Part shown: piece by piece, positions 16,869-25,211 of the stretch
Layout: each line of letters opens with the position of its first letter
Position numbering within the stretch: position 1 is the first letter of the stretch
From: Opitutaceae bacterium
Lineage (GTDB): Bacteria > Verrucomicrobiota > Verrucomicrobiia > Opitutales > Opitutaceae
Assembly: GCA_030648295.1 (NCBI GenBank)
Contig: JAUSID010000003.1
Location: 1-37,609, forward strand
Length of the DNA: 37,609 nucleotides
Direction of reading: 5' to 3'
Notes under the pieces: model-generated
Told to the model about the DNA's origin: nothing
What the model saw: the letters and a program-made list of their open reading frames with translations, nothing else
Database searches by the model: none
Translations under genes and position numbers: made by a program

Positions 16869-19298
16869 ATGCAACACACGTCTGTCTCTTTTCGCCGCCT
16901 CGCGGTCCGCCTCGCATTCGCATTCTTGCCGGTCTCGGCCGCCACCCTGCTCGCGGCCGAAGCCGTGGGCCCGTTCGTCTCCATCAAGGGGGGCACCTTC
17001 TACCGCGGTGTCCCGTCGGCCGGCCGCCAGCGGGCGCAGCTGCGCGTCGACGATTTCGAAATGCTCGAGCATTCGGTGACCAATGCGGAGTATCAGCGAT
17101 TCGTCGCGTCGGCGCGTCACCCGGCGCCGCTGCATTGGACCAAGGGCAAATTTCCCGCGGGCAAGGAGAACCATCCGGTCATTTTCGTGAACCGCGCCGA
17201 CGTGCGGGCGTATCTGCGATGGCTGTCGGCCCAGGATGGGCGCGTCTACCGGCTGCCGACGACCGCGGAATTTGAATACGCCGCTTCGGGCGGGTCCGCC
17301 GATCGTCCCTTCCCCTGGGGCAGTGAGCCCCCGGCCGGCCGCGCCAACTTCGATCCGAAGGGCGACCGTCCCTTCAACCGCTGGCAGGATTTCCTGCAAC
17401 CCGCCGCGTCGGGCGAACCGAATGCGTTCGGGCTCCGCGGCATGGCCGGCAACGTCTGGCAGATGGCAATCGTGCGCGCCGACCCCGCCATCGCCCGGTT
17501 CAAGTATCGCATCGAGGATCCCGACTTGCTGGAGACGGCGCTCATGGGCGGATCATGGGCGCGGACGGTCGAGTATATGCAACGCGGTGCGGTCGAGGGC
17601 ATGGGTGGCGGTATTCGTTATCCCGATGCGGGCTTCCGCCCCGTGCGCGCGCCAGCCGGCGACGACTGGCGCGTCCGGCCGCGGCGGCTGACCGCGATCG
17701 CCCAGGGACAGAACGGCGTCCTGCTGGGCTGGTCGATGCTCGCCGATGACGCACGCGGACCGGGCTTTCATGTGTTTCGCGCCGCCTCGCGCGAGCACGA
17801 TGGCTTCCGGATCACGACCGAGCCCATCGCCGATCGTTCGACGTTCCTCGATCGGACGGCCGATGGCGGCCGGCGTTTCCACTACTACGTCCGGACCGTC
17901 GATCCGCAGGGAAAGCTTGGCCCGCGCTCGGAGTGGACGGGCGTCACCGCGAGCGACGTCGCGCCAAGGAATGTCGTCGTCACCTTCGAACCGCTCTACC
18001 GCCAGGGCGGACTCGTGCCGGTGTTCGGCGATCTCGACGGCGACGGCGCGATGGACTGCGTCATCCGGCTCGACAACGGCAACACCGAGATGTCGCAGGA
18101 TCCGGGCCTGCCGGTGCAGCTGGAGGCGTTCACCAGCTGGGGCCGCTCGCTGTGGCGGAAGGACATCTCGAATCACGACCACTGCTGGGGCAGCGCGAAC
18201 AACGCCCCGTTCAACGTCTGGGACATGGATGGCGACGGGAAGGCCGAGGTAATCACGTTCCTCCAGCAGGGCGACGCATCCACCGTCGCCATCCTCGACG
18301 GCATGTCGGGAAAGATCAAATACAGTGCGCCCTGGACGCCGCTGGCGTCGGACTTCCAGAAGTCGTCGACCCGCGTCATGTTGTCGGTCGTCTGCCTCGA
18401 TGGCAAAAATCCCGCGGTGATCACGCAATCCGGCCTGTACGAGAACGAGGTGTTGACCGCCCATGATCACCACCTGAAAAAACTGTGGCAGTTCAACAGC
18501 TTTGCCGAGACCAGCGGCAGCGGCGGCCACAAAATCGAGGCGGCCGACGTCGACGGCGACGGCCGGCAGGAAATTTTCGACGGCACGACCTGTCTCAATC
18601 CCGACGGCACCGTCCGCTGGTCGATTTACCGGCAGCACCCCGACCTCGTGTCGATTCAGGACTACCTGCCCGATCGCCCCGGCCTCGAGGTGTGCTACGT
18701 GGTCGAGACGAAGATGCACGCCGGCATCTACATGGTCGACGCGAACACGGGAAAAGTGATCTGGCGCCAGAACCGCGAGGTCGACCGGGCCTGGAATCAT
18801 GGCCACATCGCGTGGACGTCCGACATCTGGGATGGCTCGCCCGGGCTCGAGTGCATGACCAACCGGCAGGGACACCAGGATTACCACTTCCTGCTCTTCT
18901 CGGCCGGCGGGAAGCTGCTGCTCGAGCCGTTCCCGCGCAACTGGACGCCGCTCGAGTGGGACGGCGACCCCACCCGCGAGCTGATGAGCACGGATGCCCG
19001 CGTGCTCGGCGACTTCGACGGCAAGGAGGTGGTGGTCAAACCCGGCGTCTCGCCGAACACGATTGAGAAGAGCGGCGTGATTATGGTGGCGGATCTGTAT
19101 GGAGATTTCCGTGACGAGCTCGTGTTGACGACGCCAACGGCGAAGGGTGGCCGCGCCGTCACCGTCGTGATGGCCGCGAACGAGATTCCCTTCCGTTACG
19201 AAGGCGCATTGGAAGAGCGGGAATACCGCTACTGGATCGCGCGCAACAAAGGCGGCGGCTACGCCTCGATCCACGATCGGAAGCTGGTGCGAAAGTAG
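16869..19298 (+). CDS. FGE-like domain fused to rhamnogalacturonan lyase (PL11)-like beta-propeller
   Basis: An 809-residue secreted protein. After a signal peptide (1-32), residues 33-262 match the FGE-sulfatase fold: GGTFYRG, VTNAEYQRFV, HPVIFVNRADVRAYLRWLS, RLPTTAEFEYAA, GMAGNVWQM, GGSW, GFRPVRAP. There is no cysteine before residue 397, so the two catalytic Cys of formylglycine-generating enzymes are absent. About 272-362 is a fibronectin-like sandwich like the N-domain of PL11 rhamnogalacturonan lyases. From 368 a propeller carries Ca-binding loops DLDGDGAMD, DMDGDGKAE and DVDGDGRQE and a DRPGLEV motif as in PL11. Likely role: pectin-backbone cleavage or binding. An ATG at 16818 overlaps the previous stop (ATGA) and would add 17 residues; 16869 gives a cleaner signal peptide. 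Confidence 0.82.
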   Translation: MQHTSVSFRRLAVRLAFAFLPVSAATLLAAEAVGPFVSIKGGTFYRGVPSAGRQRAQLRVDDFEMLEHSVTNAEYQRFVASARHPAPLHWTKGKFPAGKENHPVIFVNRADVRAYLRWLSAQDGRVYRLPTTAEFEYAASGGSADRPFPWGSEPPAGRANFDPKGDRPFNRWQDFLQPAASGEPNAFGLRGMAGNVWQMAIVRADPAIARFKYRIEDPDLLETALMGGSWARTVEYMQRGAVEGMGGGIRYPDAGFRPVRAPAGDDWRVRPRRLTAIAQGQNGVLLGWSMLADDARGPGFHVFRAASREHDGFRITTEPIADRSTFLDRTADGGRRFHYYVRTVDPQGKLGPRSEWTGVTASDVAPRNVVVTFEPLYRQGGLVPVFGDLDGDGAMDCVIRLDNGNTEMSQDPGLPVQLEAFTSWGRSLWRKDISNHDHCWGSANNAPFNVWDMDGDGKAEVITFLQQGDASTVAILDGMSGKIKYSAPWTPLASDFQKSSTRVMLSVVCLDGKNPAVITQSGLYENEVLTAHDHHLKKLWQFNSFAETSGSGGHKIEAADVDGDGRQEIFDGTTCLNPDGTVRWSIYRQHPDLVSIQDYLPDRPGLEVCYVVETKMHAGIYMVDANTGKVIWRQNREVDRAWNHGHIAWTSDIWDGSPGLECMTNRQGHQDYHFLLFSAGGKLLLEPFPRNWTPLEWDGDPTRELMSTDARVLGDFDGKEVVVKPGVSPNTIEKSGVIMVADLYGDFRDELVLTTPTAKGGRAVTVVMAANEIPFRYEGALEEREYRYWIARNKGGGYASIHDRKLVRK

Positions 19299-19324
19299 CC
19301 GGCGTAAATCTAAAACGTTTCCGG

Positions 19325-20536
19325 ATGTACCATGCCTTCGGTCGCAAGCGGGGTCTCCTCGCGTTAATCGCGTTCGCCGCCATTTCGGCCGCGTCAGCAG
19401 CGGCGTCGGGCGCCGCTGCGACGAAGGTTCGTGACCTCGTGCTGTACCAGGACGAAACGTTCTATTCGGCGTTTCCGTCGGTCGTGCGCCGGCCGGACGG
19501 CGAGCTGATCGTGGCTTTTCGCCGCGCACCTTCGCGGCGCGTGCTCGGCGAAAAAAGCGAGGGCCACGTCGATCCGAACAGCTACCTCGTCATGGTCCGC
19601 TCGCCTGACAATGGGGAAACGTGGACGCGCGAGCCCGAGTTGATTTATGCGCACGCATTCGGCGGTTCGCAGGATCCCTGCCTGCTCCAGTTGCGCGACG
19701 GCACGCTGCTGTGCGCGAGTTATGGCTGGCAGTTCATCCACCCCGACGCCGTCGCGAAACTGAAGCAGCCCTATCTTCAGAACAAGCCGGGCGTGATTTT
19801 CCTCGGCGGCTACCTCGTCCGCTCAACTGACGGCGGCGCGTCATGGCGCGGCCCGATCTATCCGCCGCACATCCCGGTTGACGTTAACCACGATCCCTAT
19901 GGCCGGCCCGTCCCGGCTTATAACCGCGGCGCGCTCTTCGAGGCCAAGGATGGCCGGATTCTGTGGGTCGTCGCCGCGAACGACTCACTCGCGCCACGCA
20001 AGACGTCCACGCATCTGCTGACCTCGACCGACAAGGGCACGAGCTGGCATTACGCGGCCCCGGTGGCGGTCGACCCGAAGATCACGTTCAACGAAACGTC
20101 CGTTTACGAGACGCCACGGGGCGACATCGTCGCGTTCCTGCGGACCGCGGGGCTCGATGATCAGGCCTGTATCGCGCGGTCCCCGGATGGCGGGAAAACC
20201 TTTCAACCGTGGCAGTCAATGGGCTTCCAGGGTCACCCGCTGCACGCGCTGCGGTTGCCGGACAATCGCGTCTTGCTGACCTACGGGTATCGTCATGCCC
20301 CGTTCGGAATTCGCGCGCGAATCCTCAACTCGGAGTGCACCGATTTCGCGACGGCGACGGAAATCGTCCTGCGCGACGACGGGGGCACGTCGGACATCGG
20401 CTATCCCTGGGCAGTGGTCCTCGATGAACGACGCGTGCTCGTGGTGTACTATTTCAACCTGAAGAATGGAACGCGGCACATCGCGGGGACGATGATCGAT
20501 GTCGGCGCCAGCAAAGCCGCCGCCAACCACAAATAA
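19325..20536 (+). CDS. Secreted BNR/Asp-box sialidase-like protein
   Basis: A 403-residue protein with a signal peptide (about 1-31) and a six-bladed sialidase-type propeller. Four Asp boxes are visible: SPDNGETW (93-100), STDGGASW (167-174), STDKGTSW (234-241) and SPDGGKTF (286-293). The N-terminal blade has FPSVVRRPDGELIVAFRR, with arginines placed as in the sialidase superfamily. The catalytic set of true GH33 sialidases (Arg triad, Tyr/Glu pair) cannot be confirmed by eye. Many such proteins in polysaccharide-degrading bacteria act on other sugars. It begins 26 bases after the PL11-like gene, so the two are probably in one operon with the apiosidase-like gene. Confidence 0.82.
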   Translation: MYHAFGRKRGLLALIAFAAISAASAAASGAAATKVRDLVLYQDETFYSAFPSVVRRPDGELIVAFRRAPSRRVLGEKSEGHVDPNSYLVMVRSPDNGETWTREPELIYAHAFGGSQDPCLLQLRDGTLLCASYGWQFIHPDAVAKLKQPYLQNKPGVIFLGGYLVRSTDGGASWRGPIYPPHIPVDVNHDPYGRPVPAYNRGALFEAKDGRILWVVAANDSLAPRKTSTHLLTSTDKGTSWHYAAPVAVDPKITFNETSVYETPRGDIVAFLRTAGLDDQACIARSPDGGKTFQPWQSMGFQGHPLHALRLPDNRVLLTYGYRHAPFGIRARILNSECTDFATATEIVLRDDGGTSDIGYPWAVVLDERRVLVVYYFNLKNGTRHIAGTMIDVGASKAAANHK

Positions 20537-20544
20537 ACACGGAG

Positions 20545-20668
20545 TTAACCGCGAATGAACGCTAATGAACGCGAATTCAGCCGGAGCAAAACCGTTGCGA
20601 GAGCCCGGTTCCTGAACTCCAGGATTCTCAGTTTGTATTCGCGTCCATTCGCGTTCATTCGCGGTTAA
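20545..20668. repeat. Inverted repeat built from 10-bp units
   Basis: Arms 20545-20576 and 20637-20668 are reverse complements at 30 of 32 positions. Each arm is itself periodic: CGCGAATGAA, CGCTAATGAA, CGCGAAT. A single-arm copy is at 22375-22404. The element starts nine bases after a stop codon and could be a small mobile or hairpin element. Confidence 0.7.
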
Positions 20669-20691
20669 AAGGGTTGGTCAAGGACCCTTTT
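20667..20691 (+). terminator. Weak hairpin with T-run after the sialidase-like gene
   Basis: AAAAGGG and CCCTTTT pair across 11 bases and end in four T. The stem has only three GC pairs, so termination would be weak. It overlaps the end of the inverted repeat. Confidence 0.3.
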
Positions 20692-20869
20692 GGTTTCGGA
20701 GGTCGTCCCTCATTCGCGGACGTCCGGAGGTCAACAAATGCGCATTAGGGTCGTGATTAGCGGTCTCGCTTCGACGCTACTTGTACGGTGACGCCGCGCC
20801 CGCGCGGTTGACCCACGTGCGCGGAAGGAACGTGATCGGCTCGGTTTTTTGGAGGTCTGGAGATTCAAC

Positions 20870-20876
20870 CGAGGGA
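20870..20876 (+). promoter_or_regulatory. Shine-Dalgarno-like site of the Gfo/Idh/MocA gene
   Basis: GAGGG at 20871-20875 lies seven bases before the ATG at 20883. It is one of the few purine-rich leaders in the window and supports that start. Confidence 0.5.
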
Positions 20877-20882
20877 TTCGTC

Positions 20883-22277
20883 ATGAACTCTGCCCGCAAG
20901 CCGCATTCACCCAGTCGTCGCGATTTCATTCGCTCGTCCGCGACGCTGACCGCCGCAGCGTGGGCCGCGCCGCTGATAGCGCCGTCCTCGATCTTCGGCG
21001 CGAACGCACCGAGCAACCGAATCACGCTCGCCATCCTCGGCTGCGGCAACCAGAGCACGGTCGATTTGCCGGAATGGCTGAAGAACGACGACTGCCAGAT
21101 CGTCGCCGTGTGCGATGTCAACCGCGCCAGCTTCGGCTATAAGAACGACAAGCAGTTCCTGGGGCGCGAGCCGCAGCGCGACTTCGTCAACCGCGCCTAC
21201 GCCCAGAAGACGACGAGCGGACGGTACCGCGGCGTCGATATGTATTCGGACTTCCGCGACGTGCTCGCCCGTCCCGACATCGATGCCGTCGCGATCATCA
21301 CGCCGGACCACTGGCACGCCGTACAGACCGTGCTCGCGGCCCGCGCGGGCAAGGACATCTATTGCCAGAAGCCGATGACGGTGACCGTCCGCGAGGGTCG
21401 GGAGATGATCGATGCGGTGCGCCGGCACAACCGGATCCTCCAAACCGGAAGCCAGTATCGTTCCAGCGCTGTCATGCGGCAGGCCTGCGAACTGGTGCGC
21501 AACGGCCGGATCGGGAAACTACAGCGCGTCGAAACGTACCTGGCGGAGAACAATTTCACCGGTCCGGGACCCGGATGGAAGGAGATGCCGGTGCCGGAAG
21601 GTTTCGATTACGATTCCTGGCTCGGGCCCACGCCGAAGGTGCCCTACCACCACGACCGCTGTTTTTACCGGTTCCGGTTCATCCGCGTCTATTCCGGCGG
21701 CCAGACGACGAACTTCGGCTGCCACTCGAACGACGTCGCGCATTGGGGCATGGGCATGGATCGCAGCGGGCCGGTCGAGGTCGAGGACCTGGGCGCGGAA
21801 TTTCCGCCGAAGGGCGACCTGTTCGACACGCCGACCAAGATCGCGTTCCGGGCGCGTTACGCCAACGGCGTGGTCCTCGAATGCAAGACGGACAAGCGCA
21901 ACTTCGGCGTCACGTTCGAAGGAAGCGATGGCTGGCTGCGGGTCGGGAACAAGGGAATCGAGTCGAGCCGGCCGGGGCTCGCGCAGGAAAAGATCGGCGC
22001 GAACGAGCTTCACCTTGAAGTGAGCTCGAACCATTACCGGAACTTTCTCGACAGCGTGAAATCGCGGAAGGAGCCGGTGGAACCGGTGGAGATCGGCCAC
22101 CGCACCGCGAGCCTGTGCCACCTCGGCAACATCGCCATGATTCTTCACCGCAAACTTCGGTGGGATCCGCAGAAGGAGGAAATCATCGGCGACGCCGAGG
22201 CGGCGAAGATGCTCTCGCGGCCGAAGCGCGCGGGTTGGGGCTATGAGCTGAAGGTGAAGCCGCAGGTCGGCGTGTAA
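20883..22277 (+). CDS. Tat-exported Gfo/Idh/MocA-family oxidoreductase
   Basis: A 464-residue NAD(P)-dependent sugar oxidoreductase. A Tat signal (SRRDFIRSSATLTAAAWAAP, residues 11-30) is followed by a Rossmann fold with GCGNQ (53-57) and CDVN near 77. The conserved EKP of the family is QKP here (162-164). The alpha/beta C-terminal domain runs from about 190 (VETYLAENNFTGPGPG). Family members oxidise or isomerise sugars, often at C3; Tat-exported ones are thought to carry their cofactor folded inside. It has a recognisable Shine-Dalgarno site. With the DUF1080 and TIM-barrel genes in this window it could supply keto-sugars (inference). Confidence 0.9.
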   Translation: MNSARKPHSPSRRDFIRSSATLTAAAWAAPLIAPSSIFGANAPSNRITLAILGCGNQSTVDLPEWLKNDDCQIVAVCDVNRASFGYKNDKQFLGREPQRDFVNRAYAQKTTSGRYRGVDMYSDFRDVLARPDIDAVAIITPDHWHAVQTVLAARAGKDIYCQKPMTVTVREGREMIDAVRRHNRILQTGSQYRSSAVMRQACELVRNGRIGKLQRVETYLAENNFTGPGPGWKEMPVPEGFDYDSWLGPTPKVPYHHDRCFYRFRFIRVYSGGQTTNFGCHSNDVAHWGMGMDRSGPVEVEDLGAEFPPKGDLFDTPTKIAFRARYANGVVLECKTDKRNFGVTFEGSDGWLRVGNKGIESSRPGLAQEKIGANELHLEVSSNHYRNFLDSVKSRKEPVEPVEIGHRTASLCHLGNIAMILHRKLRWDPQKEEIIGDAEAAKMLSRPKRAGWGYELKVKPQVGV

Positions 22278-22374
22278 GTGCGACTCACCCCGTCGCCCCT
22301 CGGCAGGGCTCGGGGCTCTGAGCCGTCGAACGGGCTTCGCGACACCCCTCTCGAGCCGGATCGATTCAGTGGAC

Positions 22375-22404
22375 AACCGCGAATGAACGCGAATGGACGC
22401 AAAT
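22375..22404 (+). repeat. Single-arm copy of the CGCGAATGAA repeat
   Basis: AACCGCGAATGAACGCGAAT then GGACGCAAAT: one arm of the element at 20545-20668, alone, in the gap after the oxidoreductase gene. Confidence 0.6.
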
Positions 22405-22493
22405 TCCAGAGGCGGAGGGGGAGGATTGCCCAAACCGGACGCGATCTCCAAACCCCGCTCGCCAGCCGGCGTCCAACGGCTCACAAACGAACC

Positions 22494-23687
22494 ATGATCC
22501 CCGCAAGTTCCAACCCACCCATTGTTTCGCCCAACGTCCAATTGCGACGGGACAATGCGGCGAGCCTGCTCGCCTGGCTCAGCGACGTGGTGGGCGACGG
22601 GCAATTGACCGCGAAGCAGATCGAGCAGGTGCGCGGCTGGACCAGGGCCAATCACTCGCTGGATGGCATCCGGGATCCATTTTTCGCGGAGATCATGGCG
22701 CGGATTGTGGCGGGCACCCGGGTGACTGCAGACGACCGGCTCGAGTTGTTGCTGGCTATCGACAATGTCCTGGTGCTGACGGAACGCGGGATCGCGCGCG
22801 CCGCAGCAACCGGCGCGCCGCCGCCAACGATCACGTTGCCGCCGCTCCCCACCCCGCCGGCGGCGGACGACGCGGGGAAGAAGACCGGTGCCGAGATCCC
22901 GCTCATGACTCCGACGACCGCCTCTCGCTGGCAGGATCAACCCGTCACCGAAGCGCAGCGCAATCTGATCACTGCACTCGGTGGCACCCCGCCGCCCCAC
23001 ACGACGAGGGGCGAAGCATCGGACCTGATTGAAAGCCTCCTGGCGCAGAAATCCCCGAGCCGCCGGCAAAAACGGCAGCTGCGGTTCTGGGGCCGCGAGC
23101 TGCGAACGGGCGAGGGCCCACGCCACGCTGCCAGCTGGCTCGAGGCTTTTGAGGTGGAAGATCCGGATCGAAAACGCGCGTGGGAGCTTTTCCTCCGCGA
23201 GTTCGAGGAGGACCTGCTCCAGCCCGAAGCGGCCCACGTGCCGATCGGGCTCGGTACGGAATATCTTCACCGGATCAAACGCGGCGGAACCGCCGCCCAA
23301 CCCAAAGGCGGAATCGGCCGCCGGCGGGGGCTGCCCGGCGCATTCTGGATTTCGTGCCTCTTCGCCGCGGGTTGTGTCACGGTCGCGGTGATGGTTTACC
23401 TGAAACGCGCACCAGGCCACGGGTCGGCAAACCACCGCGAAAAACAGGAGAGCGGGAAAACAGCGTCCACGGCCGCACTCGATAACGCGGCGTATGTGGC
23501 GTCGCTGAAGATCGGCGGTGCCATCGGCGGCACCCGCATGCAAGTCATGATTGACGGCACGCTTTTTGCCACCGGCGACATCGTCGATGCCGCGCGCGGA
23601 TTGCTGGTGATGAAAATCGACGGCGCCACGCGCCGTGTCACCTTTATCGATACGACCGGCAAGACTTACGTGCGGACGCTGGATTAG
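22494..23687 (+). CDS. Single-pass membrane protein of unknown function
   Basis: Not recognised. The 397-residue protein has a helical N-terminal domain (about 15-105, SLLAWLSDVVGDGQLTAKQIE), a Pro-rich linker (about 107-125), a short motif TEAQRNLITALGGTPPPHT plus EASDLIESLL (about 152-183) of the kind seen as a small DNA- or protein-binding helix pair, a basic helical stretch (187-265), one transmembrane segment (about 283-303) and an outer C-terminal beta domain (338-397: IGGTRMQVMIDG, FATGDIVD, YVRTLD). The C-terminal part resembles PulC/GspC-type secretion domains in pattern only. The topology would place about 280 residues inside the cell. The start at 22494 avoids an upstream frame read from repeats. 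Confidence 0.7.
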   Translation: MIPASSNPPIVSPNVQLRRDNAASLLAWLSDVVGDGQLTAKQIEQVRGWTRANHSLDGIRDPFFAEIMARIVAGTRVTADDRLELLLAIDNVLVLTERGIARAAATGAPPPTITLPPLPTPPAADDAGKKTGAEIPLMTPTTASRWQDQPVTEAQRNLITALGGTPPPHTTRGEASDLIESLLAQKSPSRRQKRQLRFWGRELRTGEGPRHAASWLEAFEVEDPDRKRAWELFLREFEEDLLQPEAAHVPIGLGTEYLHRIKRGGTAAQPKGGIGRRRGLPGAFWISCLFAAGCVTVAVMVYLKRAPGHGSANHREKQESGKTASTAALDNAAYVASLKIGGAIGGTRMQVMIDGTLFATGDIVDAARGLLVMKIDGATRRVTFIDTTGKTYVRTLD

Positions 23688-23778
23688 CCCGCATTCTTCA
23701 CCGTCTGCGTGTCATTCAGCATTCCTTTGTCTTCGGCCATGATGTCGGCCATCGCAGCTCTCAAGCTCATGCGGGCTA
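23685..23778. repeat. 10-bp inverted repeat between convergent genes
   Basis: TAGCCCGCAT at 23685-23694 is the exact reverse complement of 23769-23778. The left arm includes the stop codon of the membrane-protein gene. The spacing is long, so it may be chance or part of a decayed element. Confidence 0.3.
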
Positions 23779-23782
23779 AGAG

Positions 23783-23803
23783 CAAAACCGCGCCGCGGTT
23801 TTG
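23783..23803. terminator. Bidirectional terminator between convergent genes
   Basis: CAAAACCGCG and CGCGGTTTTG form 10-bp arms around one base. Runs of A and T at each end allow it to act on both strands. It lies between the membrane-protein gene (plus) and the SGNH-like gene (minus), 96 and 26 bases from their stops. Confidence 0.6.
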
Positions 23804-23828
23804 ATCCGGCCTGCTCGCAGAGGGTTGA

Positions 23829-25121
23829 TTATCGGCTCACGAACCAGGGTTTCGCGGTCGGATCGGTTTTGAGGAACGTCAGCAGCTGGTTGGCCACCTT
23901 GTCGCGACCGGAGGTGACGCTCGGGTGCGTACCATCCTCGCGAAAATCGTCGCGCGCCCAGGTGAACCCGTCGTTCTTTCGCGGCGTGAGTCCGTCGGCC
24001 CAGAGGTACGGCCCCCAGAGCAATACCGGCGCCTTCACCGGGCCGCGCGCCGGATCGTGGTTCAATTCCTTGTCGCCGTTGACCTGGCGGAGGATGAGCC
24101 AGCGCACGGCGAATGCGCCTTCATAAGCATACGGCTCGGGATTCAGCGCCGTGGAGGCGTAGCCGGCGTAGGTCCGGCTCGAGAGATAAACCAGCCGCAG
24201 GTTCGGGAATTTCGTTTTCAAGCGGTGCATGAGCACGGTGAGATCGTGCTCCAGTTTTCTGGCGTGCTCCGGAAATGCCTCGGTTGGCCGTGCGTTGGCC
24301 TGCTTCATCCAGACCACCTGGATTTGCGCCGGACTCACGCCGGCCGTCTTCAGCCGCGAATCCACCGTCTGCCACACCTCGCTGTTCGCCGACCTCGCCC
24401 ATTCCGCCGCGGTGCGGCCGCCCTGGGCACCATCGACCAGCACCACGTTGCGGCCCTTGGCCGCGTCGCGCGCCGCCATTTCCTGGAAACGCGAAAATTC
24501 CTGCGTCGTGTTCGACATGCCCACGGACAACAGCGCGATGCGGCCGTCAGCCGCAGGCTTTCCCGCCGCATCGAGCGGTTCGATCTCGCGCGCGGCGGCC
24601 ATCGCCGCGGCGAGCTGCGCCGAGGGCGGATCGTTGCGGCCGCCGCCATATAACCCGCCATCCTCGCCCTGGTGGCGTTGGTCGGCCGTCATCTCCGTGA
24701 GCGGAACGAGACCGGTTTTTTCGCGCGGAGCCGCCGCCGTGGTCGCCGCCGGCGCCTCTCCTTTCGTCGCTCCCTTGCTTCCGCGAAGCCGGCGAAACGC
24801 CGCTTCGTCCTCGGCCGTGAGTGGCTCGCCCTTCCGCCGTTTTTCCGTCAGCCGGCGCATCGTCTCGCGATCGTTCGGATCAACCGCGTCGCCGCGCTGC
24901 CCACCCTGTCGTGCGGCCATCGCGCGCTCGAGATACGCCTGTTCCTCCGCCGAAAGCGCGGAGCCGCCGAGCGATTTCTGCCTCAGCTGTTGCGCGCGTT
25001 GCCAGTCGATCGCGCCACCGTCAGCCGCAGAATCCGCGGCCCGCAGCGCACCAAGGACGAATAAAGCCAGCAATGCCAACAAACCGGTGCCGAGCCGGCG
25101 GAAAAGTGGGTTCTTGTTCAT
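23829..25121 (-). CDS. Secreted SGNH-like hydrolase with N-terminal helical repeats
   Basis: A 430-residue protein with a signal peptide (about 1-28). Residues 40-115 hold two similar helical units (KSLGGSALSAEEQAYLERAM and KRRKGEPLTAEDEAAFRRLR), then a linker rich in Ala, Thr and Lys. From about 190 a Rossmann-like domain shows possible SGNH blocks: LLSVGMSNTT (candidate nucleophile S203), VDGAQGGRTA, and DGTHPS (D396, H399) as the Asp-x-x-His pair. It also has YLSSRTYAGY. SGNH enzymes deacylate sugars and lipids; an acetyl-ester role would fit the locus. The match is by motif spacing, so the family call is moderate. Confidence 0.72.
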   Translation of the reverse strand: MNKNPLFRRLGTGLLALLALFVLGALRAADSAADGGAIDWQRAQQLRQKSLGGSALSAEEQAYLERAMAARQGGQRGDAVDPNDRETMRRLTEKRRKGEPLTAEDEAAFRRLRGSKGATKGEAPAATTAAAPREKTGLVPLTEMTADQRHQGEDGGLYGGGRNDPPSAQLAAAMAAAREIEPLDAAGKPAADGRIALLSVGMSNTTQEFSRFQEMAARDAAKGRNVVLVDGAQGGRTAAEWARSANSEVWQTVDSRLKTAGVSPAQIQVVWMKQANARPTEAFPEHARKLEHDLTVLMHRLKTKFPNLRLVYLSSRTYAGYASTALNPEPYAYEGAFAVRWLILRQVNGDKELNHDPARGPVKAPVLLWGPYLWADGLTPRKNDGFTWARDDFREDGTHPSVTSGRDKVANQLLTFLKTDPTAKPWFVSR

Positions 25122-25211
25122 GGGTAATCCGGGAATTTGCCGACGCCGCCGATACCATCGCCTGAAAATTCGAAATCGCCACCATCCTCAGCCACCCGGC
25201 GGCAAATTCCT

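Larger units (their letters stand above)
20537..20882. other. Gap with inverted repeat and leader of the oxidoreductase gene
   Basis: These 346 bases contain a 32-bp-arm inverted repeat, a weak hairpin with T-run, and the leader of the Gfo/Idh/MocA gene. No gene is supported; the in-frame ATG at 20781 would add a non-family tail before the Tat signal. Confidence 0.5.

Noticed and set aside
16965-17654. A functional formylglycine-generating enzyme that would activate the local sulfatases
   Set aside because: The FGE-like domain has no cysteine, so the known copper/cysteine catalytic site cannot form.
17553-19529. Long minus-strand open frame opposite the PL11-like gene
   Set aside because: Antisense shadow; the Asp-rich calcium loops on the plus strand explain its composition.
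19325-20536. True GH33 sialidase
   Set aside because: Asp boxes show the propeller fold, but the full catalytic residue set cannot be confirmed by eye, so only sialidase-like is claimed.
21519-23543. Long minus-strand open frame opposite the oxidoreductase and membrane-protein genes
   Set aside because: It crosses two plus-strand genes and the gap between them and shows no domain.
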